Source of the DNA: Chitinophagales bacterium
GTDB taxonomy: Bacteria > Bacteroidota > Bacteroidia > Chitinophagales > Chitinophagaceae
Reading direction: 5' to 3'
Assembly: GCA_025355935.1 (NCBI GenBank)
Contig: JANXYS010000342.1
Span: forward strand, 1-5,608
DNA: 5,608 bases
Each line of letters begins with the position of its first letter. Position 1 is the stretch's first letter. The notes beneath the pieces were generated by a model that did no database searches, was not told where the DNA came from, and saw only the letters and a program-made list of their open reading frames with translations. The position numbers and the translations under genes were made by a program. Positions 1 through 5,608 of this stretch are shown piece after piece.

Positions 1-10
1 GCAAAAGCAA

Positions 11-18
11 CAAATATA
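11..18 (-). promoter_or_regulatory. possible leftward Bacteroidota -7 promoter box
   Basis: The minus strand reads TATATTTG here, an exact match to the TAnnTTTG -7 element of the Bacteroidota primary sigma factor. It would drive transcription leftward out of the window, divergent from the DUF4440 gene. The nearest upstream TTG lies about 25 bases away, further than the usual 19-20, so there is no well-spaced -33 element. An eight-base match with four fixed positions is easily found by chance in AT-rich DNA. Confidence 0.22.
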
Positions 19-212
19 AACGCCCGCTACCTCAGTGTTCACCCAACAGCGATTTTATTAAATTTTTTTTCGAGTTAATGCCTCCCCTACCATATGATTC
101 CATATCAATTATAATTTGTAGATTAGGCAAGACCCTTAGTCGGCTTCCATACGGCCGCACCGTAAAAATTCTTTTTGCGAACCGGGGCAAGCAATTTATA
201 ATATTAATAATT

Positions 213-676
213 ATGAAGACGTTAATCGCATTTTTTTCGCTGTTCGTAATATCCTTGAGTGTTATGTGTCAAAACAGACCCGGAAATAAGAATAAAGCTT
301 CGCAACAATTGATGCAATTAGAACGAGATTCCAATACTGCAACCATGCAACAAGACAAGGCATGGCTTGAAAGTTTCTTTGCTGATGAATTAATTACTAC
401 ACACCCAACGAGTGGAACTCTTAAAAATAAGAAACGCGAAATTGCGGACACTATTGATCCATTACAAAAACCTGATTCGGTTTCGTTAGGTGAAATGAAA
501 GTTCTTGTAGCCGAACGGACAGCGGTTATTACAGGTTCTGCTATGAACTAGGCCGCACCCGGCACCTGCAAGACCGTAATCGTGGGTTCCTTTTTACTGA
601 TACATTTATATTGCGTTCCGGAAAATGGCCGCTTCTTGCATCGCATTCTTCAAAACTTCTGAAACAGCAGGAATAA
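213..676 (+). pseudogene. secreted DUF4440 / SnoaL-like (NTF2 fold) protein, frameshifted
   Basis: The start at 213 is chosen because it opens a signal peptide: a KT start, a hydrophobic core at residues 4-18, and a C-Q cleavage point at 19-20. An in-frame ATG at 78 would only add an unlikely leader. The mature part begins with the DUF4440 pattern (QLMQLERDSNTATMQQDKAW, then LITTHPTSG and VLVAERTAVITGSA) and meets TAG at 549-551 after 112 residues. The missing C-terminal half follows one frame over, at 554-673: GFLFTDTFILRSGKW, then LLASHSSK, ending at TAA 674-676. This is the usual final strand and helix of the domain. Restoring one base near 541 would read GSA-YELG and give about 154 residues, a normal length for the family. 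DUF4440 proteins are small NTF2-fold proteins, mostly of unknown substrate; this one would act in the periplasm. It is either a recent pseudogene or a single-base sequencing error. Confidence 0.82.
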
Positions 677-1117
677 CTAAGAATCAGCTTCAACTCACGC
701 TTACAATTCTTACTGTTTTTTACGGCGATTTCCTATTCTTTTAACTTAAGGTAATAAGATACTGGCTTCAAATGAACGCTCAAAATATCACATACGCCAA
801 CTCCTCCGGCATTTTCTCAAATAGCAAACCTCTTCGCCATAGCTTGGAAATGCAAGTCCTGTAACATATATTTAAAATATAAATCGTTACGCATGCATTA
901 ATACAATCATTAACTGGCGACTTCAAAGGCTTAAGAGTATATTAATAGCTAGCATGAGGAGAAATAATCGAGACGTAAGTTCCGACAGGTAAACTCGCAG
1001 ACGTGAGCCGGATAATAATGTATCGAAAGACTATTACAAGCGGGTACTATACATAGGTTCCGGTGAATTTTCACTGACTTAGGTACCAGCTCCGAACGCC
1101 ATCAAAAACCGCCAGCA
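677..1117. other. 441-base gap without an intact gene
   Basis: No intact gene is visible between the DUF4440 stop and the DUF1624 start. The longest suggestive stretch is on the minus strand. From an ATG at 892-894 it runs 25 codons to TGA 817-819, then continues in the same frame for 27 codons (ENAGGVGVCDILSVHLKPVS and on) to TAG 733-735. It may be a decayed small gene, but other frames in this gap hold equally long open runs, so support is weak. I found no strong terminator hairpin after 676 and no TAnnTTTG box before 1118. Confidence 0.6.
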
Positions 1118-2311
1118 ATGAGCGATGCCATTAGTATAAAAAACAGGATACAATCCATCGACCTCCTAAGAGGTTTGATTATTGTTATCATGGCCCTAGA
1201 CCATACCAGGGATTTCTTTCATGCCGACGCCATGGTTTATGACCCTACCGACCTTTCTAAGACAAATGTTGCGTTATTTATTACCAGGTGGATAACTCAT
1301 TTCTGTGCACCTACTTTTATGTTTTTGGCAGGCACCTCTGCTTACCTTGTTGGACTGCGAAAAACAAAAAAAGAATTGTCCCTTTTTCTATTGACACGAG
1401 GTTTCTGGCTGGTACTGTTAGAACTAACGGTAGTGAACTTTGGCTGGACATTTAACATTACCCTGCCCTTTTTTGCATTGATTACAATTTGGGCCTTAGG
1501 CATCAGCATGATGGCCTTATCGCTACTGATCTTTCTCCCTTATCGCCTCATGCTGCTTATTGGTATGGCTATTATCTTTGGCCATAATCTTTTAGATAAT
1601 ATTCACATCGCTGGTAAAGGAATAGATGCTTTCTTATGGTCGGCCTTGCATGACCCCAAGTTTGGTCCCGACAGCTTTGAGGTTCTGGGCCGTCGGGTAG
1701 AAATAGGTTATCCCGTTCTTTCCTGGATAGGTGTTATAACTGCAGGCTATTGTTTTGGTTATCTATATCAGCCCACTATAAAACCGGAGCGAAGAAAGAA
1801 ACTGCTGATCTATATTGGTAGCGGCGCTATTATTCTTTTTTTTATACTGCGAGCGACAAATGTTTATGGCGATGCAAGGCTCTGGAGTAGCCAGTCTTCC
1901 ACAACTTTTACCATTCTTTCTTTTATGAATGTAACTAAGTATCCACCTTCGCTTCTATATATTTTAATAACGCTTGGTATAGCTATATTATTCCTGATAG
2001 TGGCTGAAAGACCAACGAATAGCCTTGGCAAGGCAATAATTCACATTGGAAGAGTGCCCATGTTTTTTTATTTACTACATATTTACCTAATACATTTCTT
2101 TGCTATGATTGCGGCAAAACTTACTGGATATAACTGGACGGAAATGGTCTCACAAGTGCCATTAACTCCAACACCAAAAGGATACGGATTTCCTTTGTTT
2201 GTTGTGTACCTGGTTTGGATAGTTGTAGTGTTGGTGTTATACCCTCTTTGCAAATGGTACGACAATTATAAATCAACGCATAAGGAAAATTGGTGGTTGA
2301 GTTATTTGTAG
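1118..2311 (+). CDS. DUF1624 / heparan-alpha-glucosaminide acetyltransferase-like membrane protein
   Basis: This is a 397-residue polytopic inner-membrane protein with about ten hydrophobic segments (for example 62-80, 94-108, 117-135, 140-158, 200-217, 230-245, 279-296, 313-332, 358-376). The N-terminus carries the family signature: R-x-x-S-I-D-x-x-R-G at 10-19, DHTRDFFHA at 28-36, and CAPTFMFLAGTSAYL at 63-77. Further conserved-looking blocks are HNLLD at 156-160, KYPPSL at 274-279 and GRVPMFFYLLHIYLIH at 311-326. The family (DUF1624, related to HGSNAT and YeiB) includes the lysosomal enzyme that moves an acetyl group from acetyl-CoA across the membrane onto glucosamine. H35 aligns, by my eye, with the histidine proposed to be acetylated there. 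Bacterial members are mostly uncharacterised, so acetyl transfer to a periplasmic sugar is an inference. The ATG at 1118 is preferred because the conserved block starts about ten residues later. No Shine-Dalgarno sequence is evident. The gene stands alone and looks intact. Confidence 0.94.
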   Translation: MSDAISIKNRIQSIDLLRGLIIVIMALDHTRDFFHADAMVYDPTDLSKTNVALFITRWITHFCAPTFMFLAGTSAYLVGLRKTKKELSLFLLTRGFWLVLLELTVVNFGWTFNITLPFFALITIWALGISMMALSLLIFLPYRLMLLIGMAIIFGHNLLDNIHIAGKGIDAFLWSALHDPKFGPDSFEVLGRRVEIGYPVLSWIGVITAGYCFGYLYQPTIKPERRKKLLIYIGSGAIILFFILRATNVYGDARLWSSQSSTTFTILSFMNVTKYPPSLLYILITLGIAILFLIVAERPTNSLGKAIIHIGRVPMFFYLLHIYLIHFFAMIAAKLTGYNWTEMVSQVPLTPTPKGYGFPLFVVYLVWIVVVLVLYPLCKWYDNYKSTHKENWWLSYL

Positions 2312-2320
2312 GCCAATCTC

Positions 2321-2347
2321 CCCGCTAGCAAGGCTTGTGGAAGCGGG
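2321..2347. terminator. hairpin between convergent stop codons, possible bidirectional terminator
   Basis: CCCGCT (2321-2326) pairs with AGCGGG (2342-2347), a six-base GC-rich stem with a 15-base loop. It sits between the stop of the DUF1624 gene (2309-2311) and the TAG of the proposed leftward broken gene (2348-2350). Only a short TTTT (2357-2360) follows on the plus side and there is no T-run on the minus side, so intrinsic termination would be weak. Its position between two converging 3' ends is the better argument. Confidence 0.4.
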
Positions 2348-2654
2348 CTAAACTAATTTTAATGGAGTGTCTGCAACGCATACAGCAGCTTCACCGTAAG
2401 GTAATTTTTGACCCTCAAGTGGAGAGTTAAATATTTAGTTTCACCTGAAGCTACAGTTTCGGAGTGTGTCACGAATTGGAGAGAGAAGTCGTTTTCAATG
2501 CTGTATAAAAGATGAGGACAGGCTCCTCATATACTTCTTGCGGGAGGAATATATAAACCACATTATGGTGTAGTCAAAAGTTATTGTTATTGAGCGATGA
2601 AGAAAAGGCATCATAAAGTTGTGAGGTGTGTTTAAGGGAATAAACGGAAGTGAA
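2348..2654 (-). pseudogene. decayed leftward gene of unknown function (C-terminal part)
   Basis: Reading leftward, three frames join into one protein-like sequence of about 100 residues. From 2654 the frame reads SLKHTSQLYDAFSSSL and an N-rich stretch to TGA 2574-2576, which one base change would turn into TGG (Trp). The same frame then gives HNVVYIFLPQEVYEEPVLIF and YTA. Near 2500 the sense moves one frame to IENDFSLQFVTHSETVASGE and TKYLTLHL. Near 2420 it moves again to EGQKLPYGEAAVCVADTPLK and LV, then TAG 2348-2350. Each join needs one missing base, and the residues run smoothly across it (YTA/IEND, LHL/EGQ). I do not recognise the family. No start codon or complete N-terminus is visible; the open frame just upstream (2659-2886) may be its front part. 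The convergent hairpin at its 3' end supports a former gene. Chance open frames remain the main alternative. Confidence 0.5.
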
Positions 2655-2658
2655 TCAT

Positions 2659-2886
2659 TTATGCCTCTTCGATCGATGTATGAATCTCCGCGAAATCTAG
2701 CTTAGAGCTTGCGCTTCGATAAAGACTTTTGATACTGGGGACGGGCCTGCCAGCGAGAATGGACTCACGCATTTTTACCTTGTTTGCCGCATTTCTGAAT
2801 AATGTTGACGCAGAAGTATTTCGTATATTTATGCGCCGCTCCCCTAAGGTCTCATTGATAGGTCGTCCATAAAAAAGAATCCACAT
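2659..2886 (-). other. open antisense frame, possible 5' part of the broken leftward gene
   Basis: From an ATG at 2884-2886 the minus strand stays open for 75 codons to TAA 2659-2661. Landmarks are FYGRPINETLGERR, ESILAGRPVPSIKSLYRSAS and KLDFAEIHTSIEEA. It matches no family I know. Its stop lies five bases before the next leftward open frame at 2654, so one extra base near 2660 could separate two parts of a single former gene of about 180 residues. Against it: the ATG overlaps the start codon of the lipoprotein gene on the other strand, leaving no promoter space, and the further upstream extension to 2961 is antisense to that gene. Confidence 0.22.
2824..2831 (+). promoter_or_regulatory. weak candidate -7 box for the lipoprotein gene
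   Basis: TATATTTA matches the Bacteroidota -7 element TAnnTTTG except at the last base, and lies 53 bases before the ATG at 2885. A TTG at 2805-2807 is the only nearby -33 candidate, and its 16-base spacing is shorter than usual. Confidence 0.18.
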
Positions 2887-3475
2887 GAAGTCATATTCGA
2901 TCCCTCTTATTGTAATGCTATTCGTAATTTCTTCTTGCAAAAAGGATGACACTAATATCACCTTTTCACTACCAGCAAAAACTCAATCAGGACAAAATAC
3001 TTTTGGTTTCCTTTTAAACAAATCTACCTGGACTAATTACGGGCAAGTTTGTTTTCCCTTTGCAGGGGGTTGTCGGGAAAACTTAAGGGGCACTTATTAC
3101 ACAAGCGATGGTGACATTCATATTTCAGCCGACAGAGTTCTTTACAAAAATAACTCCTGGGATACTAAAGAAAGTCTCGATCTATATCTTACAACCAATT
3201 TTAAAGGAACAAGAACTTATAGTACACTCACAAATGACAAAATTGGAATCGCTTATTTTTCTTCCGAAAAAGGGCAGCCGGATAAAACTTATTTACTTCC
3301 GCTGATAAACCCGGCCTTCAATATAGTAATTACCAAAATTGATACCCTCGCTAAAATTATGTCGGGTGAATTTTCGGGAAAGCTTTTCCGAAGAATAAGT
3401 GATATGACATTTGCAACATCTGTTACGGATTCACTCATCTTCACTGATGGTAGGTTCGATATGAAACTACCATAA
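2885..3475 (+). CDS. surface-exposed lipoprotein, DUF6252-like
   Basis: This gene encodes 196 residues. The N-terminus is a lipoprotein signal: K2, a hydrophobic core at 6-15, and the lipobox I-S-S-C with C18 as the lipidated cysteine. The residues after it are K-K-D-D, which fits the K-(D/E)2 type of export signal that sends Bacteroidota lipoproteins to the outer face of the outer membrane, so surface display is likely. The mature part opens with LPAKTQSGQNTFGFLLN (29-45), a start I associate with DUF6252-type Bacteroidota lipoproteins. It continues as a beta-rich domain with C57 and C64 in a CFPFAGGC segment, and ends with a strand pattern (SGEFSGKLF, then SVTDSLIFTDGRFDMKL). No catalytic motif is visible and the ligand or role is unknown. 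The start is fixed by the signal peptide. The gene appears intact and monocistronic. Confidence 0.9.
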   Translation: MKSYSIPLIVMLFVISSCKKDDTNITFSLPAKTQSGQNTFGFLLNKSTWTNYGQVCFPFAGGCRENLRGTYYTSDGDIHISADRVLYKNNSWDTKESLDLYLTTNFKGTRTYSTLTNDKIGIAYFSSEKGQPDKTYLLPLINPAFNIVITKIDTLAKIMSGEFSGKLFRRISDMTFATSVTDSLIFTDGRFDMKLP

Positions 3476-3571
3476 TTCGTAAACTAATGTTTTTAGCTAT
3501 AGGGTGTTTAATACAGAGATTCTGAGTTTCACACCGCCACTTAGCCTAAATAATAACGCAAAAATAAATGA

Positions 3572-4178
3572 ATGCTTATAATCGTCGGAATCTTAATGAC
3601 AATTGTCATAATTTACCTTGGCGCGAGGTTTTCGCAAGAGAGTTCTGAGCGGGCTTACAAAATTAAATATGACAGTGAATCTTTAGCTAAAAATGCATAC
3701 TTTAAGGGATATTACTGGAACATGTTCGGGGTCAGTTTGTCGAATGGAGCAAGAGCTACAATTGGCGGAAAATAATTTACAAATTATCAGTGATCTAGAG
3801 CGGTATAATAAGAGGGTCCTGCGTGACAAAGCTCGCGAGTTATTTGTATACAATAATATTGATGATCTATTCTTGTTTTTTGAATATTCTCGAAGGATCC
3901 AGAGATCAAAATTTGAAAGTAACATGCAGAACAAATATGCAAACCCTGAGGATGTTAGATAAAAAATATGAGATTATCTGGAAGCTTTCATTGCTGTATT
4001 GTCAATTCAGGATAATAATTACATTTTGCAAGTCGATTATATAGTACATCCGTTCAAAATGGACGATGGTCAAGAACTTTTTCTCGGGATAAGTGAGTAC
4101 ATGAATCAAGAAAACGTAAAAACTTTAGAAGTTTATAGGGACATATTTAACGTAGAGGAGGGAATGTGTACTAAGTAG
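3572..4178 (+). pseudogene. broken gene for an unrecognised membrane-anchored protein
   Basis: Pieces in successive frames form one plausible protein of about 200 residues. The first starts at ATG 3572, directly after a TGA in the same frame. It has a hydrophobic anchor (LIIVGILMTIVIIYLGA, residues 2-18), then RFSQESSERAYKIKYDSE, and YFKGYYWNMFGVSLS. Near 3743 the sense moves one frame, as if one A had been inserted, to MEQELQLAENNLQIISDLER, a charged helical stretch through LFVYNNIDDLFLFFEYSRR and NKYANPED. Two stops (TAA 3960-3962, TGA 3969-3971) are bypassed if one base is removed near 3955 and one added near 3971, giving KKYEDYLEAF. The frame then continues to VDYIVHPFKMDDGQELFLGI and DIFNVEEGMCTK, ending at TAG 4176-4178. 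The same frame stays open for 39 more codons to TAG 4296-4298, so the original end may lie there. The 5' piece alone could also be read as a 67-residue small membrane protein (3572-3775) overlapping a second gene starting at 3744. I do not recognise the family. Confidence 0.6.
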
Positions 4179-4249
4179 TGCGCGGTCTTACGAGTTCAGG
4201 TTCGTCCTCATGACAATGAAATACTTCTCGCCTTAAATAGTCTGTTGAC

Positions 4250-4279
4250 CTCACACGTTGTGAGCTCGCGAAATTTTTT
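4250..4279 (+). terminator. perfect dyad plus T-run, possible terminator or operator
   Basis: CTCACA (4250-4255) and TGTGAG (4259-4264) form a perfect six-base inverted repeat with a three-base loop. A run of six T follows at 4274-4279, nine bases after the stem. That is further than in a classical intrinsic terminator, so it may be a poor terminator for the broken gene upstream. It could instead be an operator, as it lies about 95 bases before the oxidoreductase ATG. If the broken gene really extended to 4298, the dyad would fall inside it and could be chance. Confidence 0.3.
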
Positions 4280-4358
4280 GGATTATCAACAAGTTTAGTA
4301 CCGGAAAATACTTTGCTGGCAAATATTCGCGCCCGTCACTTCATTTAAATAGTACATC

Positions 4359-5486
4359 ATGAAAACTCTCTCCCGCCGCTCCTTCCTTCAAGTCTCCGGT
4401 GCCGTTACCGGAACAGCGATCCTTGCTTCAGCCTTACCAGCATCCCTAATTTCACACAAAGCAACTACCGAAAAATATGATGGTAAAAAATTAAATATTG
4501 CGCTTTGTGGTTTGGGTCGTTATGCAGGATTATTAGCAACAGGTCTAGAGATGTCAAAATATTGCCGGCTCGCAGGCATCGTAACAGGAACCCCAGCAAA
4601 GGCGATAGAGTGGCGCAAAAAGTATAATATCCCCGCAAAAAATATTTACAACTACCAGAATTTCGACGAGATCATCCATAATAAAGATATCGACCTGGTG
4701 TATGTCGTGTTGCCCAATGCGATGCATAAGGAGTATACGATCAGGGCTGCAAAAGCTGGCAAACATATCATCGTTGAAAAGCCCATGGCAACTACAGCGG
4801 CTGACTGCGCGGAAATGATAAAGGCTTGCGCGGACGCCCGGGTACAACTTGCGGTTGGTTATCGCCTGCACTACGAGCCCTATCACCTCGAGATAAAAAG
4901 ACTAGGGCAAGATAAAGTTTTCGGACAGGTACGGTTGATTGAAGTTTCACTGGGATATCGGTTAGGTGATGAAAACCCCTCCGACTGGCATTTGAAGAAA
5001 GCGATGTCGGGCGGTGGCCCGTTGATGAACCTGGGTGTTTATTGCGTGCAGGCAAGCCGGTATGTCCTGGGTGAAGAACCGGTTTCAGTAACCGCACAAT
5101 TTGCGCCGGTTAGCAATCCTAAATTGTTTTCGGAGGTAGAAGAATCCATAACCTGGCAGTTGAATTTTTCAAGCGGTGCCGTGTGTACTTCCACAAGTTC
5201 TTACAATTGCAATGTAGATCGGCTTTACGCTTCAGCGGATGACGGTTTTTTCGAGCTAAGTCCGGCCGTTAGTTATGGGCCATTCAAAGGACGAACGAGT
5301 AAGGGCGAATTGAACTTTCCAACTATTAATCAACAGGCTACACAGCTTGATGAAATAGGGAAATTGATATTGGCAAATAAAAAACTTCCAGCGCATATTA
5401 CGGGGGAGGAGGGGTTGAAAGATGTAAAGATTATGGAGGGGATATACAGTGCGGCAGGTAGCGGGGCGAAAGTATTACTGACATAG
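4359..5486 (+). CDS. Tat-exported Gfo/Idh/MocA family oxidoreductase
   Basis: This gene encodes 375 residues. The N-terminus is a twin-arginine signal (SRRSFLQ at 5-11, then a weakly hydrophobic stretch to about 31), so the folded, cofactor-loaded enzyme should be exported to the periplasm. The NAD(P)-binding Rossmann domain starts at about 45, with G-L-G-R-Y-A-G at 51-57. It continues through DLVYVVLPNAMHKEY (112-126) to the family motif AGKHIIVEKPMA (133-144), in which K141 is the conserved active-site lysine. The C-terminal domain carries GGGPLMNLGVYC (218-229); Y228 corresponds to the catalytic tyrosine or histidine, while the usual Asp of the D-x-G motif is Asn (N224). It closes with a beta-sheet domain and a final helix (GEEGLKDVKIMEGIYSAA). 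The family interconverts sugar hydroxyls and ketones with a nicotinamide cofactor, as in glucose-fructose oxidoreductase; the substrate here cannot be told. The ATG at 4359 is fixed by the Tat signal. A TACTTTG at 4309-4315 is one base shorter than the -7 consensus and only a faint promoter candidate. The gene looks intact. Confidence 0.95.
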   Translation: MKTLSRRSFLQVSGAVTGTAILASALPASLISHKATTEKYDGKKLNIALCGLGRYAGLLATGLEMSKYCRLAGIVTGTPAKAIEWRKKYNIPAKNIYNYQNFDEIIHNKDIDLVYVVLPNAMHKEYTIRAAKAGKHIIVEKPMATTAADCAEMIKACADARVQLAVGYRLHYEPYHLEIKRLGQDKVFGQVRLIEVSLGYRLGDENPSDWHLKKAMSGGGPLMNLGVYCVQASRYVLGEEPVSVTAQFAPVSNPKLFSEVEESITWQLNFSSGAVCTSTSSYNCNVDRLYASADDGFFELSPAVSYGPFKGRTSKGELNFPTINQQATQLDEIGKLILANKKLPAHITGEEGLKDVKIMEGIYSAAGSGAKVLLT

Positions 5487-5608
5487 AATAAAGAAGGGAA
5501 CTACTAAGTAAGAAAGGATGCAAAAGGGTGCTTAAAAGATAATAAAAGAAGAAAAGAACAAGGAAGGACCCACAGAGTTGAAACATAAGTTCAGGAAAAG
5601 GGTGAAGG
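5487..5608. other. purine-rich non-coding tail
   Basis: About 78% of the 122 plus-strand bases after the oxidoreductase stop are A or G (27 pyrimidines by my count). No gene, hairpin terminator or promoter is recognisable before the window ends. The minus-strand open frames here are low-complexity L/F/S-rich readings of the pyrimidine strand and are not supported as genes. Confidence 0.6.

Noticed and set aside
78..212. Upstream in-frame ATG at 78 as the DUF4440 start
   Set aside because: It would put 45 unrelated residues before a complete signal peptide that begins at 213.
2083..2265. Minus-strand 60-codon open frame
   Set aside because: It lies wholly inside the well-supported DUF1624 gene and has no family features.
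2512..2530. ATGAGGA / TCCTCAT hairpin with a five-base loop
   Set aside because: It falls inside the proposed leftward coding remnant (VYEEPVLI region) and has no T-run, so chance is likely.
3960..3971. A-run near 3961-3966 as a programmed frameshift site
   Set aside because: Slipping on it leads straight into TGA 3969-3971 and does not join the two coding frames; separate indels explain the pattern better.
4191..4212. GGTTCG resembling a tRNA T-arm
   Set aside because: No matching arms or acceptor stem can be found around it, and the bases fall in an open frame.
4554..5097. Two minus-strand open frames of 110 and 101 codons
   Set aside because: Both are antisense to the conserved oxidoreductase and read as shadows of it.

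Overview
The window looks like chromosomal DNA from a member of Bacteroidota, probably near Chitinophagaceae. This is an inference from three things: AT-rich, Shine-Dalgarno-poor gene starts; a lipoprotein with a K-K-D-D tail after its lipobox cysteine; and the mix of protein families (DUF4440, DUF1624/heparan acetyltransferase-like, a TQxGxNTFG-type lipoprotein, a Tat-exported Gfo/Idh/MocA oxidoreductase). No rRNA, tRNA, CRISPR, insertion sequence or phage gene was found.

Layout, left to right. Positions 1-212 are non-coding, with a possible leftward promoter at the edge. A secreted DUF4440/SnoaL-like gene (213-676) is broken by a one-base frameshift. A 441-base gap (677-1117) has no intact gene, only weak leftward open stretches. 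An intact integral-membrane DUF1624 protein follows (1118-2311). It converges on what I read as a decayed leftward gene (2348-2654, possibly reaching 2886), with a hairpin between the two stop codons. Next is an intact surface-lipoprotein gene (2885-3475), then a rightward broken gene for an unrecognised membrane-anchored protein (3572-4178, possibly to 4298). A short dyad with a T-run precedes the last gene, an intact Tat-signal Gfo/Idh/MocA oxidoreductase (4359-5486). The window ends in a purine-rich non-coding tail.

The three intact genes (about 2.9 kb) have no frameshift, while the three broken ones (about 1.4 kb) carry several one-base indels and stops. Uneven damage of this kind fits a region of gene decay better than uniform sequencing error, but raw reads would be needed to settle it. 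The intact genes do not form an obvious operon or pathway: each has its own non-coding upstream region. I see no convincing new multi-gene system. The most novel material is the two broken genes whose products I do not recognise.
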